A stretch of 64,000 nucleotides of DNA from Medicago truncatula (taxonomy: Eukaryota; Streptophyta; Magnoliopsida; Fabales; Fabaceae). The position numbers were made by a program, and so were the translations under genes. Location: the NCBI RefSeq assembly GCF_003473485.1, contig NC_053046.1:12844001-12908000 (forward strand), written 5' to 3'. Below the pieces are notes generated by a model. The model did not search any database. It was not told where the DNA came from and worked only from the letters and a program-made list of their open reading frames with translations. Numbering within the stretch: position 1 is the first letter of the stretch; every line of letters starts with the position of its first letter. Shown one piece after another: positions 12,401 through 24,228 of this stretch.

Positions 12401-13282
12401 AGAATCTGTACCTCCTAATTGTGGCCTCATATTCATTTTAGAGACTTTTGTTCAATTTTTTAAAGCAATTTTCTTCATTATTCAAATAATATTCCTATAT
12501 TTATGACATAACTTTGTTTCATGTAAATGATATATTTACATTATTGATCACAAATGTATCAACACTCTACACTCAGGTCTAGGATCATACACCTTGGTAT
12601 CTGAGTTGTTAAATAGAATTGAAGGAAATCCACTTGTAGTTACAGAACAAATTTGTTGAGGCTTTTTTAACTTAAAGTCTGCTCATAGAATCAATCAAGC
12701 ATTTCAACTATCGTAAAAGACGGCAGATGATATAATAATAATAAGGGCACTTGTTAGCCTAACCCTAATAACAAGTGTTGTTAAATCCAACACAGTGGCA
12801 GCAAAAAAATCCCAACACAGTAGTAATGACAAAAAAACACTCTTATCAGTAAAAAAATAATAATAATCAAAATACCTCCGCTCTAATTTCCGCGCGGATC
12901 ATAGAAGCTCTAAGCATAAAATAATAAAAATCTGCAAAAAAATAAATAAATAAATAAATATACTGATATACAGATTTAAGTAACAAATTAACTAAAATAA
13001 TAACAATAATAATTCTTACCTCGACTTCCACCAACTGTTTTTTTCCAGTCCTCCGCCCTTTTCCTTTCTTCCGATCTTTCTTTCTCTACTTCGTCCTCGT
13101 CTTCGGGTGGCCAATCCTCGTTCTCACATTCCTTAGCTTTCTCTGAAAAAACAGACGCCGTGAATTGAAAAGTAAAACGGAAACGAAAGTACGAAACGAA
13201 CACGGTTGAAAGAATCCTTACCGACGACGGTAGAAGTTTCAGGATCTTCATCACCGTTTGTGTTTCCCTCAGGATCACTCAT
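9492..13282 (-). CDS. 11-exon gene, 309-aa protein of unknown function
   Basis: Reconstructed from GT/AG sites on the minus strand. Coding exons: 13222-13282, 13020-13142, 12876-12931, 12013-12125, 10762-10833, 10544-10691, 10370-10457, 10158-10289, 9752-9814, 9631-9660 and 9492-9535. They sum to 930 nt (310 codons with stop TAG) and every junction keeps phase. The acceptor of exon 4 is the least certain. The protein starts MSDPEGNTNGDEDPETS and has a highly charged segment at about 26-55 (PPEDEDEVEKERSEERKRAE). The remainder looks mostly helical and soluble, with no signal peptide or membrane span, and ends AWFAKKELGG. I do not recognise the family. Upstream bases 13283-13420 contain AGAGAGAAAGAGAAAG-type purine tracts typical of a plant leader. 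Introns 3 and 4 are large and contain repeats. Confidence 0.8.
11171..11922. repeat. Tandem duplication of a MITE with flank, inside intron 4
   Basis: The segment starting AATCATCAACCAATTCCAAC at 11171 is repeated from 11538 (period 367 bp) with few differences. Each copy holds a GGGCTTGTTTGGATTGGTTT element. In the second copy the element runs from about 11631 to 11922 and ends in TTTATCCAAACAGACCCT, giving imperfect inverted ends (AGGGCTTGTTTGGAT / AGGGTCTGTTTGGAT). The first copy lacks that right end. An (AAT)n tract follows. Confidence 0.8.
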
Positions 13283-14580
<1,298 letters not shown>

Positions 14581-14630
14581 TTCCCCATATAATCTAAGGA
14601 TTTCTTATAAAGAAGTCCAAGATTAGCCGT

Positions 14631-15113
14631 TCATTTCAAATATCTAAAGATTATCTTAACAACAGTTAAATAAGATTCTTTAGGATCTAATTGGAACCTT
14701 GCACACAAGCATACACTAAATAAAATATTTGGTTTAGAAACAGTTAAGTATAACAATGAACTTATCATACCTCTGAACAACTTATGGTCTACCTTTGTGC
14801 CGATATCTTTTTTGCTTAAGGTGCAGGTTGGATGCATTAGAGTAGTCATCACTTTACATTCTTCAAGATTGAACTTTTTCAGAAGTTCCTTTGTATATTT
14901 AGACTGATGAACATATACTTTATCTTTGCATTGGTTGATTTGAATTCCAAGAAAGAACTTTTTATCTTAGAAAATTCTTTGCAAAGAGATGCATTAGTAG
15001 AACCAAATATTATATCATCAACATAAATCTAAACAATGAAGATATCTTTCTCAAGTGTTCTTTTGAATAGTGTAGTGTCAACTTGACCTCTTTTAAAATC
15101 ATTTTCAAGCAAG
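14631..15113 (-). pseudogene. Ty1/Copia polyprotein fragment (reverse transcriptase to RNase H linker)
   Basis: The minus strand reads ENDFKRGQVDTTLFKRTLEK, a TAG stop, then IYVDDIIFGSTN (the YVDD catalytic box), FFLGIQINQCKD, VYVHQSKYTKELLKKFNLEE, and KVDHKLFRGMISSLLYLT ending IIFRYLK. These are the standard Copia RT C-terminal blocks. In-frame stops and a frame change near 14975 make it non-functional. No matching integrase or LTR pair is seen. Confidence 0.88.
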
Positions 15114-15560
15114 AAATTGCCCGATCTTCAGAATTGCTCTTAGCTAGTTTAAAATCTCCATTGGCATCCAAGATTGGAATTCATAAATTCGCCACTTACC
15201 ATTCTGATCAACAAAATCAGCCACTGAACATTTGTGCATATTAGTTGGAATATTAATATCTAAACCACTCATCTTAAGACCCACCTCCACCCAACATTGA
15301 TCTCATGCTCTAACCAGTTGTCCTTTGCTAATAGACAAAAAAGACATGTTGATTAAATTAGGCCATAATTCTACCAATTTTTTCCATAAGCTGGGATCAT
15401 GCGTTTTAGCTGTCAACACATCCATGGATAAATTTTCTCTATCATATTTGCCTTTCATAACATTGCACCATAATTAGTTCTCGCCAAATTTCAACTTCCA
15501 ACACAGTTTCAAGAGACATATCTCATTCATAAAAGGATTGATGTTCTTACCGCATTTTGT
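15114..15560 (-). pseudogene. LINE ORF2 fragment (region after the reverse transcriptase)
   Basis: The minus strand gives FMNEICLLKLCWKLKFGEN, LWCNVMKGKYDRENLS, WKKLVELWPNLINMSFLSI and WVEVGLKMSGLDINIP, with stops. This is the segment between RT and the zinc-binding/RNase H part of plant L1-type elements. It abuts the Copia fragment, so one inserted into or recombined next to the other. Confidence 0.7.
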
Positions 15561-15619
15561 ACCATGTTATGCAAATTTTTGTTGTGTTATTGATTACATA
15601 GCTGTTATGAAAATATTTA

Positions 15620-17114
15620 GGCTTAATACATCCTCTCGTCCCTTAACTTATTTTATTTTCTCAGTTTGGTCCCTTAACTAAGAAACGTCTCAAATTGGTC
15701 CCTTATGTATTCTTCTGTTACTTATTGCGGTCCTCTCTGTTAGTATTTTAATATCTAATATTTTTGATTTGATTTCAACTGTTTGATTGCAAATCCATCG
15801 TATACAGCACCGAACCACCAACATCTAATCTTTTTTGTTCTTCTTCATCATCTTCATCTCCATCAACATTTATAAAAAAAATAAAAAACCAGAAAAAAAA
15901 ACCCTTAAATAATCAACTTTTAAACCCAAAAGAAGAAAATCAATTTATCACCCACTCCCACCCCTTCATCTCTCTCACATCAGCAACACCATTTTTTTTT
16001 TTTTATTTTAACAATTTCCATATTTTCTAACAACAATCTTTTTCATCTTCTAATAATCTTCTCCAAATGCAAAAACAAAATCACCAAAGTTTCAATCTCT
16101 ATTAGAATCCTTGTGTGGTTTCCTCTTCTTGTTCCTTTCATAAATAACTTTCAAAATTTTCAATTCTTTGTAAAATTTCATCATATACCCATAAACATAA
16201 AAATGAAGAAAAAATAAAACCTTGTGTGGATTTTCGAATTATGAGAAAAGAACCGTCTTCTTCATTTTCAAATTTTGGGAAATTGTGAGAATTGGGAATT
16301 TTGAATTCTGAAAAATGAAATTGTTGTTGGAATTTTGAGAATTTAAATGGAGGGTTTCGTTGAAGTAGAGACGAGATTTAAGGTTGTGGTAATAGAGAGT
16401 GGTGGTGGTGTTGACGATGGAGGCGTCCTTGAGGAAGGAATTAAGAATGGGTATTGAATAATATGGGTTATGGATTTGAGTTCAAAATTGAGATTGAATT
16501 TTTTGGGAAGAGAATAGAGTGATTAGGCTTTGGGTTTTGGTGTTAAGAGAGTGAAGGACATGATGGTATGGTGATTCAGGAAGAAGCATTTTTTCAGAAG
16601 AAAAAAAAAAGGAGAAGAAAAGATGATGGCAGACATTGTTGTTTTTAATCTTTCTTTTCTTAAATTTGAGAAGATGATGAAAAATTTAATTTTATTGTTT
16701 TGAAGATGATAAACAAATTTTATATTTTTTTTATTTCTCGGTTTTAATGGTTGAAGATTGATGAAGGTATATGTAGATGTTCTTGAAGATGATGAAGAAA
16801 TGAAAGGAAGAAGATGAAGAAATGGGAAGAAATTGGGTGTTGGCGGTTCACTATACGATATAATAGACATGTATGATCTAACTGTTCTCATTTATAGACA
16901 AAAGATCAAAGAGTTAAAATTAAAAGTCTATTAAGGTCTATGGTGGACCACCTATAATGTTGGTTCACCTAAGATATTTAGGGTTAAAAATTAACGGAGA
17001 GGACCAAAATAGTAAACAGCAGAAGAGTTATAGGACCAAATTGAGACACTTAATAGTTAAGGGATCAAACTGAGAAAATAAAATAAGTTAAGAGACCGAG
17101 AGATGTATTAAGCC
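15620..17114. mobile_element. Mutator-like non-autonomous element, 1495 bp, 9-bp TSD
   Basis: The left end GGCTTAATACATCCTCTCGT and the inverted right end (GGCTTAATACATCTCTCGGT) match, and the similarity continues inward for well over 150 bp (TTATTTTATTTTCTCAGTTT, GTCTCAAATTGGTCC, GGTCCTCTC). A further inverted match lies around 15800/16850 (ATCGTATA...GAACC[AG]CCAAC). The element is flanked by AAATATTTA at 15611-15619 and 17115-17123. The interior has no transposase; the 122-codon ORF at 16523-16891 is low-complexity and unsupported. Confidence 0.9.
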
Positions 17115-17123
17115 AAATATTTA

Positions 17124-17396
17124 CCACCGAATTATATAACATAAACTGACATTTTATGATTTAAAAAATTTAACGTTTTTAGGGTTTGAGTTGTTTTTTT
17201 TTTTTTCAATTCCTTTTATGTTTTTTTAATGTGAAAAACTGCCTTTTTATGTGTTCGTATTTTTTATTTTAAAAAGTCACTATTTAATTTTGATAGAATA
17301 TATGCTATTTTTTTAGGATGGAACATATGCTATTGGTAATTTTGAATTTTTTACCTTTACAATATAGGCCTACAAGGTAAAATCCAAGTTTTTACT
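17124..17396. other. Short spacer between the Mutator-like element and the LINE
   Basis: AT-rich, no coding signal. It may belong to the same unit as 19861-20255, into which the LINE inserted. Confidence 0.4.
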
Positions 17397-18696
17397 TTTT
17401 TTTTTTTGAATAAGCTAAAATGAATTATATTACGAAATCAACGAGTCCTTCCTAGCACAAGGTGTACTAAGAAAGAACCAGCAAAGTCCAAACAATATTT
17501 ACAATAAAAACAGAGCAAAAACTAAAATAAGCAAAAAAAAACTATTAACCTATGCCCAACATAGTGAACGGACTAAGCCACCAACCATGAAAATTGAAGG
17601 GAAGCGTGTTAAATTTCACCTTCAACCACATAAAAGAGATGGACTTAATCTTATCAACCACCTGTAATACCGAGCAAGTTTTATCCGTAAATTGCATGTT
17701 GTTTCTTTCTTTCCAGATCTCCTAGACTGTAGCAAACCAGATGACCTGTGAAATTGATTGACGAACCCTTGTTGAACCACCATGGTAGCTGAACTGAATA
17801 AAATGATCCCGTAAATTTTGAGGGGTAACTGCAGATATGCCCAGCCATCCATAAATTAAATGCCAGACAGAACCAAAGAAATTACAGTGTAATAATAAGT
17901 GATTGGACGATTCAACCGAACCGCATCCTGCAACACAAGCTAACGATTGTTGATCAAGGACACCGCGACGAAAGAGATTGTCCTTAGTAGGTAATCTATC
18001 CCGGAACAAACGCCAAGCAAACAAGACAACCTTTAAAGGAACATCCTTATGCCAGAGAGATGAAACGGGCACCGAAGTAACAGTTGGAACCTGAGTCGTT
18101 AAAAAATTGTAGGCTCTACGAACAGAAAAAGATTTTGATGTTGCCAACGTCCACAACCATTTATCATCATTATTAACCTGCAAAGTAACATTTTGAAGCA
18201 ATAATACGAATTCCCCCACCAACTCCTCCTCCCACGCAAACAAACTCCGCCTCCAACGCCACGCCCCACCCTCCTCCTCCCAACCCAACTGACACATATC
18301 AAAGACCGACTCCTCCTTGAACACCGTCAAGTCATATAACCTGCTGAACCTGACACTAAAAGACACCCCGCCTAACCAAGCATCCGTCCAAAACATAGTA
18401 TTTTTCCCATTCCCAACGGAGCGACTAACATGGTCGCAAAACCACTCCTCACTACATAAAGTATGACCATAAGGATGACTCGCGACCACCCCCCATCAGC
18501 CGCCCCCCAACAACCTCATAACGCGCCCTCAACACCCTAAACCATAATGACTCCCTCTCCTCGAACATCCTCCAGCACCACTTCCCTAAAAGAGCGATAT
18601 TAAACTCTCTAATACTCCTTACCCCCAAACCACCAACCTCCTTACTCCTACAAACAGTGTTCCAGTCCACCCAAGATATTTTCCTATGGCCACCAC

Positions 18697-18727
<31 letters not shown>

Positions 18728-19860
18728 AAAACAATTAAAAAGAGATTCAATAGAAGAGACGATACCTGACAGAGCCTTGAAAAAAGAAAGGGCGTAAACA
18801 GGCAGAGACGACAGGACTGACTTCAACAAAACCAGGCGACCACCCAAAGATAAATGTTTCGAATTCCAACCCGTCAGTCTAGACTTAATACATTTAATGA
18901 TTGGTTCCCAAAAAGACAATCGTCGAGCATTACCACCAATAGGCAGCCCCAAATACACAAAAGGAATAGTACCAACCTTACAATTCAACACCATAGCCGC
19001 CTCAGTCAACCAGGAAGTGGCGACATTCACACCAACCAAGAGACTTTTCGAAAAATTCACCTTCAAACCCGACATGGCTTCAAAGAGAAAAAAAATGGCA
19101 CGCATTGCTCGAATATTCGCCCAAGATTTTCCTCCCATAATTAAAGTATCATCCGCAAATTGCAGATGAGAAACAACTGTTGAATCACCACTTCCGACTC
19201 TATAGCCAGAAAAAATATTATTTGCTGACAGAGACTCCATCAACACATGAAACCCTTCCGCAGCTAGCAAAAACAAGAAAGGCGAAAGAGGATCACCCTG
19301 CCTCAAACCCCTCCGCAGAGAAAACTCCTCAGTTGGAGACCCGTTTACCAAAACTGAAGCTGTGGCCGTTCCAATGCACTCTTTCATCCATTTCCGCCAT
19401 AGAGTCGGGAAACCCATTTTCAACATTACCTCATCTAAGTAACACCAGTCTATAGAATCGTAGGCTTTCTCAAAATCCACCTTAAAAAGAATCAGTTCTT
19501 TCTTGCACCTATGTGTTTCATCAACAATTTCGTTAGCCACCAAAATTCGATCAAGAATCTGTCGACCTTTAATGAAGGCAGATTGAGAGTCCAAAATAAC
19601 AGAACCAATAACTGTGCGCAACCTGTTAGCAAGCACCTTCGCCAATATCTTATACAAACTAACCACCAGCGAAATCAGTCTGAAATCATCCAACCGCTGA
19701 GGGCTGTCAACCTTAGGAATAAGAGCAATGAACGTGCTATTTATCCCTTTGGTCAACCTTCCATTCCTATGAAACTCAGACAAAAAGCGCATCACATCGT
19801 CCTTCAATATCTCCCAAAAATCTTTAATAAATGCAAAAGTAATCCCATCTGGACCTTGAC
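17397..19860 (-). pseudogene. 5'-truncated LINE (L1-type) with reverse transcriptase
   Basis: The minus strand starts inside the first RT block (SQGPDGITFAFIKDFW near 19858) and continues through FALIPKVDSPQRLDDFRLIS-like motif 2, LRQGDPLSPFLFLLAAEGF and LQFADDTLIMG (the [FA]ADD active site), in an ORF at 18452-19807. A frame change near 18480 leads to a 255-codon frame (17722-18489) with the zinc-binding region (SLWHKDVPLKVVLFAWRL, CxxGCG...SSNHLLLHCNFF). A third frame carries EIWKERNNMQFTDKTCSVLQ and ends HGWWLSPFTMLGIG before a poly(A) tail, seen as T at 17397-17408. Loss of the endonuclease and 5' half is the usual LINE truncation. The flanks (AAGTTTTTAC / AAAATTTTTACC) suggest a short imperfect target duplication. 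Confidence 0.92.
18697..18731. repeat. Poly(C)-poly(A) homopolymer expansion in the LINE ORF
   Basis: About 21 C followed by about 14 A on the plus strand. On the minus strand this reads as a run of Phe then Gly codons (FFFFWGGGGGGGGG) where related elements have a short FxWGG segment before KISWVDW. The frame is kept across the tract. Confidence 0.9.
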
Positions 19861-20224
19861 TTTCAAAATTTTTACCTTAAATCTTTATTTAATTTTTTTT
19901 ATTGTCAAGTACACTTTCATTCTTTTCATTTCTATCCACTCAGACACGTTAATCAACTTTAAATATGGTTAGTGTTTCTTTAGATAGGCGGCCTGTAAAT
20001 CACGTTTTGTTTGAAATCATGACATAAAACAAATTTAACATATAATCTCTAATTCTTAACTACTTAAAATCAAGGCAGATTTACATCTAATAGCATGCAA
20101 ATGCGCTTTTGCTTCATCAAACCCAACTCCAAAAATAAAATAAAAATCTTTGCAAAAATACTCTTATTTTAAAAATAAAAAATGATCAACATTTTCTTTT
20201 CATTTATGTTAAAAAATTTAATCA

Positions 20225-20255
20225 AACCCGTGCAACACACGGGTTGTCTCCCTAG
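20225..20255 (+). mobile_element. Helitron 3' terminus (hairpin plus CTAG)
   Basis: The palindrome AACCCGTG...CACGGGTT (20225-20245) is followed six bases later by CTAG (20252-20255) and then T. Helitrons end in a GC-rich hairpin followed by CTRR and insert before a T. The matching 5' TC end was not identified, and the LINE may have inserted into this element. Confidence 0.55.
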
Positions 20256-20504
20256 TTTACAGTATTCCTATGTTCCTATAATTTATGTGCTTTAATATTG
20301 TTCCTATGACATGCATTAATCACCAAACCAAATTCGAGTGTCTGTTAAATAGCACAAGCAATACGATTGAATGAATGAAGCTGTAATCTAACCAAGGAAG
20401 AGACTACATTCAATATTGACAACACCAAGTTAGAAACACTTTGAATTTTTTATGTTAATCACACGCGACTAAGGAGGAGTCTATAATTTATTTAGTTTAA
20501 CTTT

Positions 20505-21095
20505 AATGGTAAAATGATAAAGTAAGGAGTAAGGATGTCTGGCAACAAAACCCATACATGTGGTTACCCGTCCGAACCAAATCCAATTTGACGGGTTTTC
20601 CCCATTTTGACTGGGTTTGGGTATGGGTATGAGTTTTCTCCGATTTCAAAACATGGGTATGGGACGGGTAACAGGTATATAGGTACCCACCGCGAACCCA
20701 TACCCATACCCGTCCCAAATGTAAAAAATTACTTTATGTTGATATGTCTATGTTATTTTGTTTGATAATTGTCATGTTAATAAAAACTACCATTGATATT
20801 TGAATGATCAATTAAATTGTTACGTCTAACAAATGTTAAAGTGAGCATATTGGTGGATAACGTATTACAATGTTGCTCTTGGGGATGCAAAAAAACTTCT
20901 ATTTTTTATTAAAAAAAATTATTCGATGCGGGGATGGGATGGGGCGGGGATATCCGAACCCATCGGGGACAGAGATGAGATTCAATTTCTCATCCACGTT
21001 GGGTATGGATAGGATAACGGATAAGTATATGAGAATCGAGTATAGGAACGGGGAAGGTAAACCCCGTCCCAACCCCGCCCCATTGCCATGTCTAC
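20505..21095. repeat. GC-rich dispersed repeat inserted in block copy 1
   Basis: Contains repeated ACCCATACCCATACCCGTCCC and GGGGATGGGATGGGGCGGGG-type words. It begins near TGGCAACAAAACCC and ends near GGGGTTGGGACGGGG read in reverse, suggesting inverted ends of a hAT-like non-autonomous element. It is absent from the partner block at 32.8-33.0 kb. ORFs on both strands here follow the repeat and are not genes. Confidence 0.45.
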
Positions 21096-21173
21096 TGAGG
21101 ACGGTGGATGGATTAGAAGAGGTTAGCAAAATAATATTAAAAATTGGAAAGAAGATGGTAGCAAAATATGAAT

Positions 21174-21179
21174 CACGTG
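21174..21179. promoter_or_regulatory. G-box CACGTG upstream of the truncated MYC copy
   Basis: GAATCACGTGCAG is preserved in both copies of the duplicated upstream block (the other at 33083-33088). CACGTG is the core site of MYC2-class bHLH proteins. It lies about 1.2 kb before the ATG at 22363. That it functions is inference from conservation and motif. Confidence 0.5.
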
Positions 21180-22362
21180 CAGCTCCCTTTTGACTTGTGG
21201 GTTAAAGAAAGCAAAAAAAAAAGACTAATTGGCTTCTCTTGTTTTTTGGGTGCAAGATTAATTGGTTTCTTTAAATATAATATGTAACCGACTATGATCT
21301 CTCACTATGCGACCGTGCCACTGCCACCCATTGTTTGTTTGATAATCGTATAGTGTTTCCACTAGCTAAATAGTAATTGTGACGTGGCAATAATGGTTGT
21401 CCACATGGAGATATCACATAACATTCACCTTTAAAGAAACTTGACACAGACTAAAAATGAACGATGTGTTACAAATTGTGAGAAATGTCTGCCTATTCAC
21501 AAAAATCAAGAACTACAATAATTGATATGTATAAGAAACAAAATTTGCTGAAAATGAGCAAGTATAGGTCACACGTTAACCTTCGTATAGCTTGAGACTC
21601 ATAATCATATTTTTACAATCGATTTGTCTGGGAATTTGAGCGATGTGGAACATATAACAAACTTCAACATTCACCCTCACACCTAGCGTGGACCTAGGTC
21701 AAATTTCCACTTCACAATCCTTAATCTGATTTTGATACTATGTTAAATAATCTTGAATCGCATCCCGAAAACTAACTCAAAGGAAAAGATGATTCAAACA
21801 TATTTATATAATCGATTGCCCGAGCACCTGTGACAACAAACTTCAACACTACCAACTCTATGCAACAATATAACGTAAAATTAGCAAGAAGAGACAAAAA
21901 TTGTGGAGGTAACACCAACAATAAACAATGACCAAGTCAATAATAATTAATTTTAAAATATTGCAAATATTTTAATAAGAAATACTAACTGGTGTATCGG
22001 ACACTAATTAAAGATACTAGGAAGAAAATTATATTCATTAAAATTGTATAATTAATTTATAAAAAATTAAAAAAAAAATTATTTTATTCTAATAATTTTC
22101 TTTTTTTGATATCCTTAACTCGTGTCCCGAATACTTTGCATAACATTTATTATGAGTTTCCTCCTCACTTCATGAAAGCCTCTAAATTCAACCTAAATGC
22201 AGTCAAATTAATTTCAAACCCTACATAATCCTTTCTCATTTCTCCTCTCCTCTCTCTCTCTTCTGCGTGAGCCTGTCTTGTTTCACATTCTTCTCCCTAA
22301 TTTACACATTCAAAAACTCAATTTCCATTGCATTTCTCTGAAGCAACGACAACTCTTAAGTA

Positions 22363-23073
22363 ATGGGGACCTTATCCACCTTAAGGCCACCGGTGCGGCC
22401 ATCACAACCACCACAATCAGCCACCGGATTCAACCAAGACACTCTCCAACAACGTCTTCAAGCTTTAATTGAAGGCGTAAAAGAAATCTGGACCTACGCT
22501 ATCTTCTGGCAACCTTCTTATGACTATTCAGGTTCTTCGTTACTCGGTTGGGGTGACGGATACTATAAAGGCGAAGAAGACAAAACAAAAGTGAAGAAAT
22601 CAATAGTTACTTCACCTGCTGAACAAGAACACCGAAGAAAAGTTCTCAGAGAACTTTATTCATTAATCTCCGGTAATCCAGTTACGGAAGAATCTCCTGT
22701 TGATGAAGAAGTTACTGATATGGAGTGGTTCTTTTTAGTTTCCATGACTCAGTCTTTTGTTAACGACGGTGGACTTCCTGGACAAGCTTATTTCAACTCA
22801 ACTCCGGTGTGGCTGGTTGGCGGTGAGAATCTTGTCCTCTCGCACTGCGAGAGGGCGAGACAAGGTCAAGAACACGGTTTAGAGACGCTGGTGTGTGTAC
22901 CGTCAGCGAACGGCGTTTTAGAGCTTGGATCGACCGAATTGATTTATCAAAACAATGATTTCATGGATAAAGTGAAGATGTTATTGGATTTCAATAATGA
23001 TTTTGATTTTGGATCTTCTTCGCATAGTTCTTCTACAATAGCTCATCAAGGTGAGAATGTTACTGGGCCATAG
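22363..23073 (+). CDS. MYC2-like protein lacking the bHLH domain (236 aa)
   Basis: Single-exon ORF closely matching residues about 24-255 of the full MYC2-like protein at 38507. It keeps the whole bHLH-MYC_N domain: [17 protein letters not shown], the JAZ-interacting segment ([35 protein letters not shown], about 42-75), the acidic transactivation segment [19 protein letters not shown] (114-132), and [10 protein letters not shown]...[10 protein letters not shown]. Homology stops after the codons for HQGEN, and a novel VTGP leads to TAG, so the nuclear-localisation, bHLH and ACT-like parts are absent. The ATG aligns with the second Met of the full copy; the first has no counterpart. No frameshift or internal stop. 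By family knowledge such a protein could bind JAZ repressors or MED25 but not DNA. It may be expressed, or may be a young pseudogene. Confidence 0.82.
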   Translation: MGTLSTLRPPVRPSQPPQSATGFNQDTLQQRLQALIEGVKEIWTYAIFWQPSYDYSGSSLLGWGDGYYKGEEDKTKVKKSIVTSPAEQEHRRKVLRELYSLISGNPVTEESPVDEEVTDMEWFFLVSMTQSFVNDGGLPGQAYFNSTPVWLVGGENLVLSHCERARQGQEHGLETLVCVPSANGVLELGSTELIYQNNDFMDKVKMLLDFNNDFDFGSSSHSSSTIAHQGENVTGP

Positions 23074-23953
23074 GCTATATGTTGTATGATAACAAAAAAT
23101 CTCTCATGATGTCTTGTTTAATTGGATTCTACGTGTGTTTATGTTTGTTAAATAATGATGATCTGATCATATGTTGTATCCACCAAAAATGATCATATAT
23201 ATGTTGTTTGTGTTTTTTAGGGATATGTTGTTTGTATGTCAATTGTACTATATTGATGTGTTAAATTGTGTTTAAGGTATTTGATTCATGTAATTTATGC
23301 GTTTTGTTTAAGAAGAGACAGAAGAGATTTATATTACAAACTTTTAGAAACACAATATGTCGAAAAGGGATCAAAATCAATTACATAAACAAGGAAAAGA
23401 AAAGCGAATGCCAAAGCCAAAGATCATCGTTATATAGACACTAAAGTCACTAACCAATACAAATAGAATGATTATACCATAATGAATGAAAATCAAACAT
23501 ACCATCATGAATGAAAATCAAACATAAAAGCACAATGAAGCTTATAATCCGATCTAATAACACCTTCAAAGAAAAAATATCTGATATATAACCATATAAA
23601 ATGTTATATAATTTAACTTTTTTTTTTTTTTTTGCAAACCGTAAATATTAGTATATACTATCACTTAAGAAATTAAACATAGTTATAGGCCTTTAATAAA
23701 ATAAAAAGGCAGATTTGTTTAAAAGAGCAATCTTCTAAATTAGTACCGAGTGGGTCTTGATTTTTGGCAAACCGAGGGTGTCATAATTCGATTAAACAAG
23801 ATTCTGAATTAGTACCGAGTGGGTCTTGATTTTTAATCCCTACAATATTTAGCATTTTTCTAAGCAAAGACCTAAAGCAAATCCCAGAACAAGGAGCGTA
23901 TTTAACGTTGTTTGACTAACAATGTTAAGGGGTGTGCGTTGGGTTTAAAACTA
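23074..23953. other. 3' flank of the truncated MYC copy
   Basis: Does not match the remaining MYC coding sequence or its 3' flank. A 28-bp word (AATTAGTACCGAGTGGGTCT and on) occurs at about 23740 and again about 70 bp later. Otherwise AT-rich. Confidence 0.5.
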
Positions 23954-24223
23954 ATACCTCCGTTCATTTTTAATTGTCACATTTTGATATTTTATACAAA
24001 CCAAGATAATCAACAATTGATACTACTTTTGATGCAATAAGTTATACTTTTACTATAATGACCTTATTCATTTAATATTTCATTTTATATATTTCTCTCT
24101 CCGCAATAAATAACTAAGAACAATATTGGTAAAACAACATTTAATGTTGTATTGAACTTTGAAAGTGACAGTTAAATAGGAACAAATTTTTTCTCTAAAA
24201 GTGACACTTAAAAACGGAGGGAG
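23954..24223. mobile_element. Stowaway-type MITE, about 270 bp
   Basis: Ends ACCTCCGTTCATTTTTAATT and, inverted, CTCCCTCCGTTTTTAAGTGT, with TA at the right end (24224-24225) as expected for Tc1/mariner insertions. The interior is AT-rich without ORFs. It ends only five bases before the Helitron start. Confidence 0.75.
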
Positions 24224-24228
24224 TAGAA

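Larger units (their letters stand above)
20280..21360. repeat. Upstream duplication block, copy 1 (partner 32590-33290)
   Basis: Two stretches match the region upstream of the full MYC gene in the same order and orientation. 20280-20500 corresponds to 32590-32830 (shared TTGGAAACACTTTGAAT-type and AGGAGGAGTCTATA words). 21100-21360 corresponds to 32998-33290 (GGTGGATGGATTAGAA, AGAAGATGGTA, GAATCACGTGCAG, AATATAATATGT, CTCTCACTATGCGAC, GCCACCCATTGTTT). The intervening parts are different insertions in the two copies. Confidence 0.85.

Noticed and set aside
16523..16891. 122-codon minus-strand ORF inside the Mutator-like element
   Set aside because: Low-complexity product (Phe/Ser/Lys-rich) with no domain; lies in an inverted-repeat arm.
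18854..19972. Several plus-strand ORFs of 90-150 codons
   Set aside because: Antisense to the LINE reverse transcriptase frame, whose product shows all expected RT motifs.
20503..21193. Three ORFs on both strands in GC-rich DNA
   Set aside because: Follow repeated ACCCATACCC and GGGGATGGG words of a dispersed repeat; no domain and repeat-driven composition.
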